From: Actinomycetes bacterium
GTDB taxonomy: Bacteria; Actinomycetota; Coriobacteriia; Anaerosomatales; JAJZPX01
NCBI GenBank assembly: GCA_021811025.1
Contig: JAJZPX010000059.1
Span: 1-9,866, forward strand
Length of the DNA stretch: 9,866 bases
Direction: 5' to 3'
Under the pieces are notes generated by a model. The model was given only the letters and a program-made list of their open reading frames with translations, did not search any database and had not been told where the DNA came from. Below, piece after piece: positions 1 to 5,877 of this stretch (the stretch's first letter is position 1; every line of letters begins with the position of its first letter). The position numbers and the translations under genes were made by a program.

Positions 1-632
1 GCCACGACGTAGCTGTACTCGCCCGCCTTCACGACACCGAGGTTGGGCACCAGCGTGGTGAACGGGTACTCCGCGACCTTCGGGCGGGCGGCCGAGATGC
101 GCGCGATCAGCGAGCTCTTCCCCACGCTCGGCATGCCCACGAGCGCGGCGTCCGCGAGCAGCTTCAGCTCGAGCGTGATCCACCGCTCCTCGGCCGGCTC
201 TCCGAGCTCGGCGAAGGCGGGCGCGCGGCGCGTGGGCGTCACGAACTCGGTGTTCCCTCGGCCGCCCCGGCCACCTCGCGCCACCACCGCGGCCTGCCCG
301 GCATGCACGAGGTCGGCGATCGTCGCGGAGGTCTCCGCCTCGCGCACGACCGTCCCTACCGGCACGCGCAGGAGGAGGTCGTCCCCCACCGCGCCGTCGC
401 GGTCCGCGCCCATCCCGTGCTGCCCCCGCTGCGCCTTGAAGTGGTGCTTGCGGTGGAAGTCCATGAGCGTCGACAGCGAGGGGTCGGCCTGCACCACGAC
501 GTTGCCGCCGTGGCCGCCGTCGCCGCCGTCCGGGCCCATCTTCGGCCGGTACTTCTCGCGGCGGAACGACTTGCAGCCCGCGCCGCCGTCGCCGCCCTTC
601 ACGTGGATCTTCGCCTCGTCTATGAACTGCAT
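1..632 (-). CDS. obg: Obg family ribosome-assembly GTPase, 3' end cut off by the window
   Basis: N-terminal 210 residues of Obg (CgtA/ObgE), a GTPase that binds the large ribosomal subunit late in its assembly and is linked to growth and stress control. The glycine-rich Obg fold fills about residues 1-158, starting MQFIDEAKIHVKGGDGGAGC, with family glycine motifs GPDGGDGGHGG (33-43) and GGRGGRGN (120-127). The GTPase domain then opens with a P-loop GMPSVGKSS (166-174) and the switch I region YPFTTLVPN (189-197). Remaining G motifs and any C-terminal domain lie beyond base 1. The ATG at 632-630 is chosen because the protein begins as Obg proteins do and a GAGGGAA ribosome-binding site (638-644) lies 5 bases upstream. 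It follows rplU-rpmA, the classic order, but a terminator-like hairpin separates it from rpmA. The identification is firm; only the missing C-terminus is unknown. Confidence 0.97.
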   Translation of the reverse strand, partial: MQFIDEAKIHVKGGDGGAGCKSFRREKYRPKMGPDGGDGGHGGNVVVQADPSLSTLMDFHRKHHFKAQRGQHGMGADRDGAVGDDLLLRVPVGTVVREAETSATIADLVHAGQAAVVARGGRGGRGNTEFVTPTRRAPAFAELGEPAEERWITLELKLLADAALVGMPSVGKSSLIARISAARPKVAEYPFTTLVPNLGVVKAGEYSYVV

Positions 633-784
633 CCGGCTTCCCTCGGTCGGTCCCCCATATTAGCCCACACGCTACCCTTCGGCAGACTGCGCCTACCCGC
701 CGCCGCCGCGGCCCGCGTGCTCGCCTTCAGCGGCGGAAGCGGCGCGAACGCGGTTCGACCGGGCGAGAAGCCGGCGACACGAAA
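633..784 (-). other. Non-coding gap between the rpmA terminator and obg
   Basis: This stretch of about 150 bases holds the obg ribosome-binding site, the candidate obg promoter, and a very G+C-rich block (about 690-780) with small imperfect inverted repeats such as a GAAG/CTTC hairpin near 724-739. No small gene with a credible start and ribosome-binding site is seen, and no recognisable RNA family. Confidence 0.5.
657..685 (-). promoter_or_regulatory. Candidate obg promoter
   Basis: On the minus strand a TAATAT box (657-662) stands out in very G+C-rich DNA. Seventeen bases upstream of it is CTGCCG (680-685), which matches the TTGACA -35 consensus at 3 of 6 positions; the -10 box matches TATAAT at 4 of 6. 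A transcript would start near base 650 and have a leader under 30 bases before the obg ATG. The main argument is context: the terminator-like hairpin after rpmA means obg would need its own promoter. The sequence match alone is weak. Confidence 0.3.
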
Positions 785-809
785 CGGCCGGCCCCTAAGG
801 GACCGGCCG
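779..809 (-). terminator. Probable intrinsic terminator after rpmA
   Basis: Read on the minus strand, bases 809-785 form an 11-bp stem: CGGCCGG, a U-G wobble, CCC, a UUA loop, then GGG and CCGGCCG. The stem is followed by UUUCGU. It begins 28 bases after the rpmA stop codon. The U tract is short, as is common in high-G+C bacteria, so termination may be partial. It would end the rplU-rpmA transcript and separate obg from it. The hairpin is seen directly; its role is inferred. Confidence 0.7.
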
Positions 810-837
810 CGAGCGTCACGCGCGTGCGCCGAGCGTC

Positions 838-1095
838 CTACCCGGCATCCTCTACCCGAACGTGGACGCGGCGGTCCTTGCCGTTCGTGAAGTCCACCTT
901 GCCGGCCTTCAGAGCGAACAGCGTGTCGTCGCGGCCGAGGCCGACGTTCTCGCCCGGCTTGAGGTGCGTGCCGCGCTGGCGGACGATGATGGACCCGGCC
1001 GTCACGAGCTGCCCGGCGTACGCCTTGACTCCGAGGCGCTTCGCCTTCGAGTCGCGACCGTTCTTGGTGGAGCCGAGGCCTTTCTTGTGAGCCAT
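838..1095 (-). CDS. rpmA: 50S ribosomal protein L27
   Basis: Ribosomal protein L27, 85 aa, normal length for the family. It sits near the peptidyl-transferase centre of the large subunit, its N-terminal tail reaching towards the P-site tRNA. It starts MAHKKGLGSTKNGRDS, the canonical L27 opening, and contains the hallmark AGSIIVRQRGTHLKPG stretch at about residues 33-48, then LFALKAGKV. The start is the ATG at 1095-1093, 15 bases after the rplU stop. The ribosome-binding site is weak (AGG at 1107-1105, 9 bases away), so translation may be coupled to rplU. It lacks the extra N-terminal peptide that Firmicutes L27 carries and removes with the protease Prp, and no prp gene lies between rplU and rpmA. 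A terminator-like hairpin follows. Confidence 0.98.
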   Translation of the reverse strand: MAHKKGLGSTKNGRDSKAKRLGVKAYAGQLVTAGSIIVRQRGTHLKPGENVGLGRDDTLFALKAGKVDFTNGKDRRVHVRVEDAG

Positions 1096-1110
1096 CTGTC
1101 TCTACCTGCC

Positions 1111-1380
1111 TTACTCGGCCGGCTCGGCCGGCGCTTCCTTCTTCGCGGCGGGCTTGCGCGTCCGCTTGGGCTTCTCCTCCGCGGGCTTCTCGGCCGCTTC
1201 GGCCTTCGCCTTCGGGGCCGCCTTCTTCGCGGCGGTGGGCTTCTCGGCCGCTTCCGGCTTCGCCTTCGCCGCGATCTTGGCGGCTGGCTTCTTCGCGGGA
1301 GCCTCAACCGCGACCGGTGCCGCGGCGGCCTCGGCCTCCGCCTTCGGGGCCGCCTTCGCCGCCGGCTTCTTCGGCGCCTC
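1111..1380 (-). repeat. Internal repeats encoding the L21 tail
   Basis: The stretch encoding L21 residues 103-191 is repetitive in DNA and protein. An identical 18-base block occurs at 1183-1200 and 1237-1254, a 54-base (18-codon) spacing that gives the two EAAEKP copies. A 19-base block occurs at 1207-1225 and 1339-1357, giving the shared KAAPKA motifs. This looks like tail growth by short in-frame duplications that later drifted. Confidence 0.7.
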
Positions 1381-1686
1381 GCCCACGGCGATGTCCGTCA
1401 CGCGGATGCGCGTCTGGGCCTGGCGATGCCCGTTGAGCTTCTTGTAGCCCTTGCGCTTCTTGAACTTGAAGACGAGCTGCTTGTCGCCCTTGAAGTGCTC
1501 GACGACCTCGGCCGTGACGGTCACGCCCGCTGCCTCGCTGCCCGCAAGAGCCTTCCCGTCGTCCGACACGAAGAGCGGCGTGAACGTGACGGTGCCGCCG
1601 ACGGGGGCATCGAGCTTCTCGACGACCTCGGTCATGCCCTTCTCGAGCTTGACCTGCTTGCCGCCGGTCTTGACTACTGCGTACAT
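1111..1686 (-). CDS. rplU: 50S ribosomal protein L21 with long Ala/Lys/Pro-rich C-terminal tail
   Basis: Ribosomal protein L21, which binds 23S rRNA in the large subunit. The 191-aa product has two parts. Residues 1-102 are a complete L21, from MYAVVKTGGKQ through the basic KFKKRKGYKKLNGHRQAQTRIRV-type RNA-binding end (about 74-96); a standard L21 of about 103 aa would stop here. Residues 103-191 are an added low-complexity tail of Ala, Lys, Pro and Glu, with repeated pieces such as EAAEKP at 145-150 and 163-168. The start is the ATG at 1686-1684 with AGGAG (1696-1692) 5 bases upstream. The frame stays open upstream to about 2136, but that extension overlaps rne and does not resemble L21. Basic tails of this kind occur on some actinobacterial ribosomal proteins. 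The tail's role is unknown; rRNA or nucleic-acid contact is plausible from its charge. Confidence 0.96.
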   Translation of the reverse strand: MYAVVKTGGKQVKLEKGMTEVVEKLDAPVGGTVTFTPLFVSDDGKALAGSEAAGVTVTAEVVEHFKGDKQLVFKFKKRKGYKKLNGHRQAQTRIRVTDIAVGEAPKKPAAKAAPKAEAEAAAAPVAVEAPAKKPAAKIAAKAKPEAAEKPTAAKKAAPKAKAEAAEKPAEEKPKRTRKPAAKKEAPAEPAE

Positions 1687-1717
1687 CGCATCTCCTCGTA
1701 TCCGGACGCGAGGTGGA

Positions 1718-1746
1718 ATGCTAACACAGTCGGCGGCAGACGCAAA
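1718..1746 (-). promoter_or_regulatory. Weak candidate rplU promoter
   Basis: On the minus strand TAGCAT (1718-1723, 4 of 6 with TATAAT) lies 17 bases downstream of TTTGCG (1741-1746, 3 of 6 with TTGACA). It would start transcription near base 1711, giving a leader of about 25 bases before the rplU ATG. The -35 half lies in the loop region of the strong hairpin described separately. If this promoter is real, the hairpin is not in the rplU transcript and more likely ends the upstream operon. The match is weak and may be chance. Confidence 0.22.
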
Positions 1747-1812
1747 GCGCTGCCGCCGACTCGGCGGCATCGAGCAGACTCGCTTCGCGAGCAGCTCATG
1801 CCGCCGGCGGCA
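1728..1812 (-). promoter_or_regulatory. Structured rne-rplU spacer: strong hairpin with competing alternatives
   Basis: In the minus-strand RNA, 1761-1728 forms a near-perfect hairpin. A 12-bp stem (AGUCGGCGGCAG with CUGCCGCCGACU) continues into CGC-UUU-GCG past a single bulged U, about 15 bp in all. A second hairpin (1769-1751, 8 bp with an AGU loop) uses the same bases as one arm, so both cannot form together. A third palindrome, TGCCGCCGGCGGCA, lies at 1799-1812, and a smaller hairpin (CTCGC-GAA-GCGAG on the minus strand) at 1779-1791. No run of U follows the main stem. It could be a terminator for the rne operon, an rplU leader with regulatory refolding, or an RNase processing site. The structures are seen directly; function is inferred. 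Confidence 0.55.
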
Positions 1813-1844
1813 CGCATCCAGGCGGTTCCTACCCCGCCCGCAGG

Positions 1845-3332
1845 CTACTGCATGGCACGCTGGATCAGTCCCGCACGGCCCTCGATCAGCACGCGGACCT
1901 CCACCGCGTCGCAGCTCGCCTCGGGCACGATGGCCACCTGCTTGCCCGTCGCCTGCCGCAGCGCGGCGATCGTGTTCGTCCCCGGCGCGGTGAGCAGCTC
2001 GTACGTCTCGGGATTGACGCCGAGGAGGTACGCGGCCGAGCGTCCGGCCGCAAGGATCGCCTTCATCTTCCGCTCGACCGTGAGCCTTCGCGTGGCCGCT
2101 GAGAGCACGCGGCCCTCGCCGCCGCACGCCGGGCACGGCTCCATCAGCACGCCCGAGAGCCCGTCGGTGACGTTCTTACGCGTCATCTCCACGAGGCCGA
2201 GCTTGCTGATCTCCATCACGCGGGTCTTCGTACGGTCGCGCTCGAGCGCCCGCTGGAAGCTCCGGAAGACCTCCATCCGGTGGAACTGGTCCTCCATGTC
2301 GATGAAGTCGATGACGATGATCCCGCCGATGTCGCGAAGCCGCAGCTGGCGGACGACCTCCTCGGCCGCCTCGAGGTTCGTGCGCAGGATCGTGTCCTCG
2401 AGGTCCTTCTTGCCGACGTAGCGGCCGGTGTTCACGTCTATCGCCGTCAGCGCCTCGGTGGGATCGATGGCGATGTAGCCGCCGGACGGAAGCGGCACGA
2501 CGCGCTGTGTGGCCGAGTCGATCTGAGGCTGGAGGTTGTACGCGTCGAACAGCGAGATCCGCTCGCGGTACAGGTGCACCCGCTTCACGAGCTGCGGCGA
2601 CGTCTTCTTCAGGAACGAGACGACCTTGTCGTAGGTGCCTCGGTCGTCGATCACGAGCCGCCGGAAGTCCTCCGAGAAGACGTCGCGGACGAACCGCAGC
2701 GCGAGGTCCATCTCGGTGTAGACGACCTCCGGCGCCAATCCCTCCCTGGCCTGGTGCTGCACCCGACGCCAGAGCCGCTGCAGGAACTCGAGGTCGCTCG
2801 TGAGATCCCTCTCGGACGCCCCCGCAGATGCGGTGCGGGCGATGACGCCGACGCCCTCGGGGGTGAAGCGGGTCACGATGTCGTGGAGCCGGTCGCGCTC
2901 CTCGTCCGGCAGTTTCTTGCTCACACCGACGAACTCGGAGAACGGCATGAGCACGAGGAAGCGCCCCGGCAGGGTGATGTCGGTGGTGACGCGCGCGCCC
3001 TTCGTGCCCATCGGGTCCTTCACGACCTGCACGAGCAGCTGCTGCCCGGGCTTCACGAGCGACGCGATGTCCCGTCGCGGCACGTCCTCGAGCCCCTCGG
3101 GGGCGACAACCTCGTCCACGTACAGGAACGCGTTCTTCTCGAGCCCGATGTCGACGAACGCCGCCTGCATGCCGGGCAGCACGTCCCTGACCCTGCCCAG
3201 GTACGCGTTGCCGACGACGCTGCGCTTCGCGCGTTCGATGTAGTACTCGACCAGCCCGCGATCCTCGACGACGGCTACGCGCGTCTCGTCGAGGTCGTGG
3301 GAGACGAGCATCTCCCTTACTACGTCCGCCAC
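1845..3332 (-). CDS. rng: Short ribonuclease E/G family endoribonuclease
   Basis: Single-strand-specific endoribonuclease of the RNase E/G family, acting in mRNA decay and rRNA/tRNA processing. At 495 aa it has the size of RNase G and lacks the long scaffold arm of RNase E. An S1-type RNA-binding domain covers about residues 37-115. The 5'-phosphate sensor pair Arg-Thr is at 166-167. The catalytic metal-binding aspartates are D299 (in ALTAIDVNTGRYVG) and D342 (in GGIIVIDFIDM), spaced 43 residues apart as in the E. coli enzyme. The zinc-link CPACGGEG holds C400 and C403, followed by the small dimerisation domain. The GTG at 3332-3330 has GAGGG 9 bases upstream, overlapping the end of the DUF2344 gene; the ATG for residue 8 is an alternative start. 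It is the last gene of the tight upstream cluster. Confidence 0.95.
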   Translation of the reverse strand: MADVVREMLVSHDLDETRVAVVEDRGLVEYYIERAKRSVVGNAYLGRVRDVLPGMQAAFVDIGLEKNAFLYVDEVVAPEGLEDVPRRDIASLVKPGQQLLVQVVKDPMGTKGARVTTDITLPGRFLVLMPFSEFVGVSKKLPDEERDRLHDIVTRFTPEGVGVIARTASAGASERDLTSDLEFLQRLWRRVQHQAREGLAPEVVYTEMDLALRFVRDVFSEDFRRLVIDDRGTYDKVVSFLKKTSPQLVKRVHLYRERISLFDAYNLQPQIDSATQRVVPLPSGGYIAIDPTEALTAIDVNTGRYVGKKDLEDTILRTNLEAAEEVVRQLRLRDIGGIIVIDFIDMEDQFHRMEVFRSFQRALERDRTKTRVMEISKLGLVEMTRKNVTDGLSGVLMEPCPACGGEGRVLSAATRRLTVERKMKAILAAGRSAAYLLGVNPETYELLTAPGTNTIAALRQATGKQVAIVPEASCDAVEVRVLIEGRAGLIQRAMQ

Positions 3333-3344
3333 TTCAACGGACCC

Positions 3345-4034
3345 TCACTCCATCGGCCGAAGCCACTCCTTCCCCGCTTCCACGAGGAGGTCGGTGCGCG
3401 TGACGGCGATGAGGGACCCGGGCTTGGGCGAGCTGCTCAGGGCTTCGTGGACGAGCGCTTCGGGACGGAGGGAGCCCTCCTGCCCGATCCTCGTGGTGAT
3501 CTCCACGACGAGGAAGCCGTCCTCCGATCCCACTCGGGGCTCCTCCGGGAGCGACCTCGCGAGATCGAAAACCTTGGTCTTGCCCTTGTGCTCGACCGCC
3601 AGCGTCCCGCTGCCGACGACACCTGCCAACACCTTCCCGAACTCCTCCGGCCACGTGGCCGGAGAGGCGACCAGCACGCGATACCGCGCGACGGTCAGCG
3701 CCGCCGAGAGCGAAGGTTCCCTCCCGCCGGCGTACGACACGGCCTGCGGAGCGAGCCCCGCCGGCGACGCGCCGGCGAGCCTCTCCAGCACCGTACGTGC
3801 CGGGACGTACGAGGTGAGCCACACGTCGTAGTACTCGCGCTCGCCCGCAGTCCCGACCGGCAGAGCCGGTCCGAAAGCCGCCTTAATCTTAGGACTGAAC
3901 CCCTGGGTGACGGAATACGGCAATCCCGCCCTTCTGACGGAACGTTCGCATGCGCGAATGACCTCCAGGTGCGAGAGGTGCCTCAGGCGGCCCGTCTTGC
4001 CGTAGCGCACGCGCAGCCTGAAGCCCTCAGCCAC
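3345..4034 (-). CDS. DUF2344 / TIGR03936 radical SAM-linked protein
   Basis: A 229-aa protein of the TIGR03936 (DUF2344) family, known only as the partner, separate or fused, of TIGR03960 radical SAM proteins. No biochemical function is established to my knowledge. Family signatures are in the first 70 residues: KTGRLRHLSHLE (13-24), RRAGLPYSVTQGFSPK (34-49), PALPVG (56-61) and E-YYD (65-70). Histidine- and arginine-rich conserved positions cluster there; the C-terminal half (about 100-229) is more variable. The GTG at 4034-4032 overlaps the radical SAM stop by 8 bases, so translation is probably coupled; only a poor GGGCGG-like ribosome-binding site is seen. The stop lies 12 bases before the rne start. 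The lack of transmembrane segments suggests a cytosolic protein. Confidence 0.9.
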   Translation of the reverse strand: MAEGFRLRVRYGKTGRLRHLSHLEVIRACERSVRRAGLPYSVTQGFSPKIKAAFGPALPVGTAGEREYYDVWLTSYVPARTVLERLAGASPAGLAPQAVSYAGGREPSLSAALTVARYRVLVASPATWPEEFGKVLAGVVGSGTLAVEHKGKTKVFDLARSLPEEPRVGSEDGFLVVEITTRIGQEGSLRPEALVHEALSSSPKPGSLIAVTRTDLLVEAGKEWLRPME

Positions 4035-5877
4035 GACTGCCGCCCGCGATCGCGTTCTCGACGCCGAGCGACGGACACACCCCGCACCCCGTGCACTCCT
4101 CGAAGGTGCAATCCGGCGTCGCGACGGCCCGCTCCGCCCGCTCCCGCTCCAGCTTGAGGAACGCCGGCGACACCCCGGACGAGATGTGCGACCACGGCAG
4201 GGGAGCCTTCGCGTCCCGAGGGCCGGCGAGCACCACGGGGTCGACGCCTTCCTCCTCGAACGCGGCGAGCCAGCGATCGAGCGAGAACTCCTCCGTCCAC
4301 GCGTCGAACACCGCCCCCGACCGCCACGTACGCTCGATCACGTCCGCCACCTTCCGGTCCCCTCGCGCGAGCGCGCCCTCGAGGAAGCTCGCCGAGGCGT
4401 CGTGCCACGACAGCTCGACGCCTTTCCGCGGCATCGCGTCGCGCAGGATCTTCTGGCGCCTCAGGACCTCGGGAAGGGTGAGCTGGGCGTCCCACTGGAA
4501 CGGCGTGTGCGCCTTCGGCACGAACGTCGAGACGGACACGCCCACGCGGACCGAGCCCCGCTGGTCCGCCGGAGTGGCTTCCCGCGCGGCGGCGAGCACC
4601 TCGCCCACCAACCGCCCGATCCCCGCGACGTCCTCGTCCGTCTCCGTCGGAAGGCCGATCATGAAGTACAGCTTCACGCGCCTCCACCCGGCCTCGAACG
4701 CCGCCCGCACCGCGCCCAGCAGGTCTTCGCCGGTCACGTTCTTGTTGATGACGTCGCGAAGGCGCTGAGTCCCGGCCTCGGGCGCCAGCGTGAGCCCCGG
4801 CCGCTTGCCCTTGAGGAGACGCGCCAGCGTCAGGCCGAACGCGTCGACCCGCAGGCTGGGCAGCGAGACCGTCACGTCCGTCCCCTCGAGACGGCGCGAC
4901 AGCCTGCGCACCACGTCCTCGATGAGGCTGTGATCGCTGCTCGACAGCGAGGTGAGCGAGACCTCCTCGTAGCCGCCGCAGGCGAGCGCGGCGAGCGAGT
5001 CGCGAACGATGTCGTCGGCGCGGCGTTCCCGGACCGGCCGGTACACCATACCGGCCTGGCAGAACCTGCAGCCCCTCGCGCAGCCGCGCAGTATCTCGAT
5101 GGTGGCGCGGTCGTGCACCACGTCCATGAACGGCACGACGGGGCACGTGGGCGGACGGAATGCGCCGAGGTCCCGCAGGACGCGCTTCTCGACGACGGCG
5201 GGACCACCGCCCAGGGGTCGCATCCCGCCGTCCGGCGCCTCCGCGTACAGCGACGGCACGTACACCCCTGGGACACCGGCGAGCCTGCGCAGCGTCTCTT
5301 CGCGGTTCGCCCGAGCTTCGATGGCGGCGCGATGAGCCGCCACTATCTCGACGACCGCCTCCTCGCCCTCTCCGACGAGGATGGCGTCGAAGAAGGGAGC
5401 CATCGGCTCGGGATCGAATGCGCACGGCCCGCCGCCGACGACGAGTGGGTCGGCCTCCGCGCGATCCGCGGAGCGCAGCGGGATGCCGGCGAGGTCGAGC
5501 GCCTCGAGCACGTTCGTGTACGTGAGCTCGTACGGAAGCGTGACTCCGACGAGCGCGCAGTCCCGCACGGGCTGCATGCTCTCGAGCGTGAACAGCGGCG
5601 TCGACGAAGCGCGCATCTCGGCCGCCATGTCCTTCCACGGGACGAAGACGCGCTCCGCCGCCACGCCGTCGATCGCGTTCAGGCGGTCGTAGAGGATCGC
5701 GAGCGCCTGGTTCGCCATCCCCAGCTCGTACGTGTCGGGGTAGAGCAGCGCCGTGCGGTAGGACGCCTCCGGCCGGTGCCGAGCGCCCCACTCCCCGTCC
5801 ACATACCTTGCGGGACGCTCGACCAGCGGGAGCAGCGACTCGGCGCCGGCGGAAACGTCAGCTGCCGGCGTCGCCAC
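4027..5877 (-). CDS. TIGR03960-type B12-binding-domain radical SAM protein
   Basis: A 616-aa radical SAM protein of the TIGR03960 family, expected to bind a [4Fe-4S] cluster and S-adenosylmethionine; its substrate is unknown. About residues 40-185 form the cobalamin-binding-like N-terminal domain, with YPDTYELGMANQALAILYD (46-64) and GGGPCAFDPEPMAPFFD (148-164). The radical SAM core follows, with the cluster motif CARGCRFC giving C266, C270 and C273. LTLAPEAGTQRLRDVINKNVT-like residues (362-382) match other members. The C-terminus has four clustered cysteines, C590, C595, C598 and C601, which could bind a metal or second cluster. The classic cobalamin DxHxxG motif is not obvious, so B12 binding is uncertain. 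The GTG at 5877-5875 overlaps the DUF697 gene by 20 bases and has GGAGG 6 bases upstream. The DUF2344 partner follows directly. Confidence 0.93.
   Translation of the reverse strand: MATPAADVSAGAESLLPLVERPARYVDGEWGARHRPEASYRTALLYPDTYELGMANQALAILYDRLNAIDGVAAERVFVPWKDMAAEMRASSTPLFTLESMQPVRDCALVGVTLPYELTYTNVLEALDLAGIPLRSADRAEADPLVVGGGPCAFDPEPMAPFFDAILVGEGEEAVVEIVAAHRAAIEARANREETLRRLAGVPGVYVPSLYAEAPDGGMRPLGGGPAVVEKRVLRDLGAFRPPTCPVVPFMDVVHDRATIEILRGCARGCRFCQAGMVYRPVRERRADDIVRDSLAALACGGYEEVSLTSLSSSDHSLIEDVVRRLSRRLEGTDVTVSLPSLRVDAFGLTLARLLKGKRPGLTLAPEAGTQRLRDVINKNVTGEDLLGAVRAAFEAGWRRVKLYFMIGLPTETDEDVAGIGRLVGEVLAAAREATPADQRGSVRVGVSVSTFVPKAHTPFQWDAQLTLPEVLRRQKILRDAMPRKGVELSWHDASASFLEGALARGDRKVADVIERTWRSGAVFDAWTEEFSLDRWLAAFEEEGVDPVVLAGPRDAKAPLPWSHISSGVSPAFLKLERERAERAVATPDCTFEECTGCGVCPSLGVENAIAGGSRG

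Noticed and set aside
1751..1812. GCCGCC/GGCGGC repeats as a CRISPR or tandem-repeat array
   Set aside because: Units are only 7 bases, unevenly spaced and in inverted pairs; hairpin-forming inverted repeats explain them.
1111..2136. A 341-aa version of L21 starting inside rne
   Set aside because: The first 150 residues are rne read in another frame plus the structured spacer; L21 begins at the ATG at 1686 with a good AGGAG.
862..2421. Long plus-strand open frame opposite rpmA, rplU and rne (519 aa)
   Set aside because: It lies antisense to three firmly identified genes, is Arg/Leu/Gly-rich with no family resemblance, and is typical of spurious frames in high-G+C DNA.
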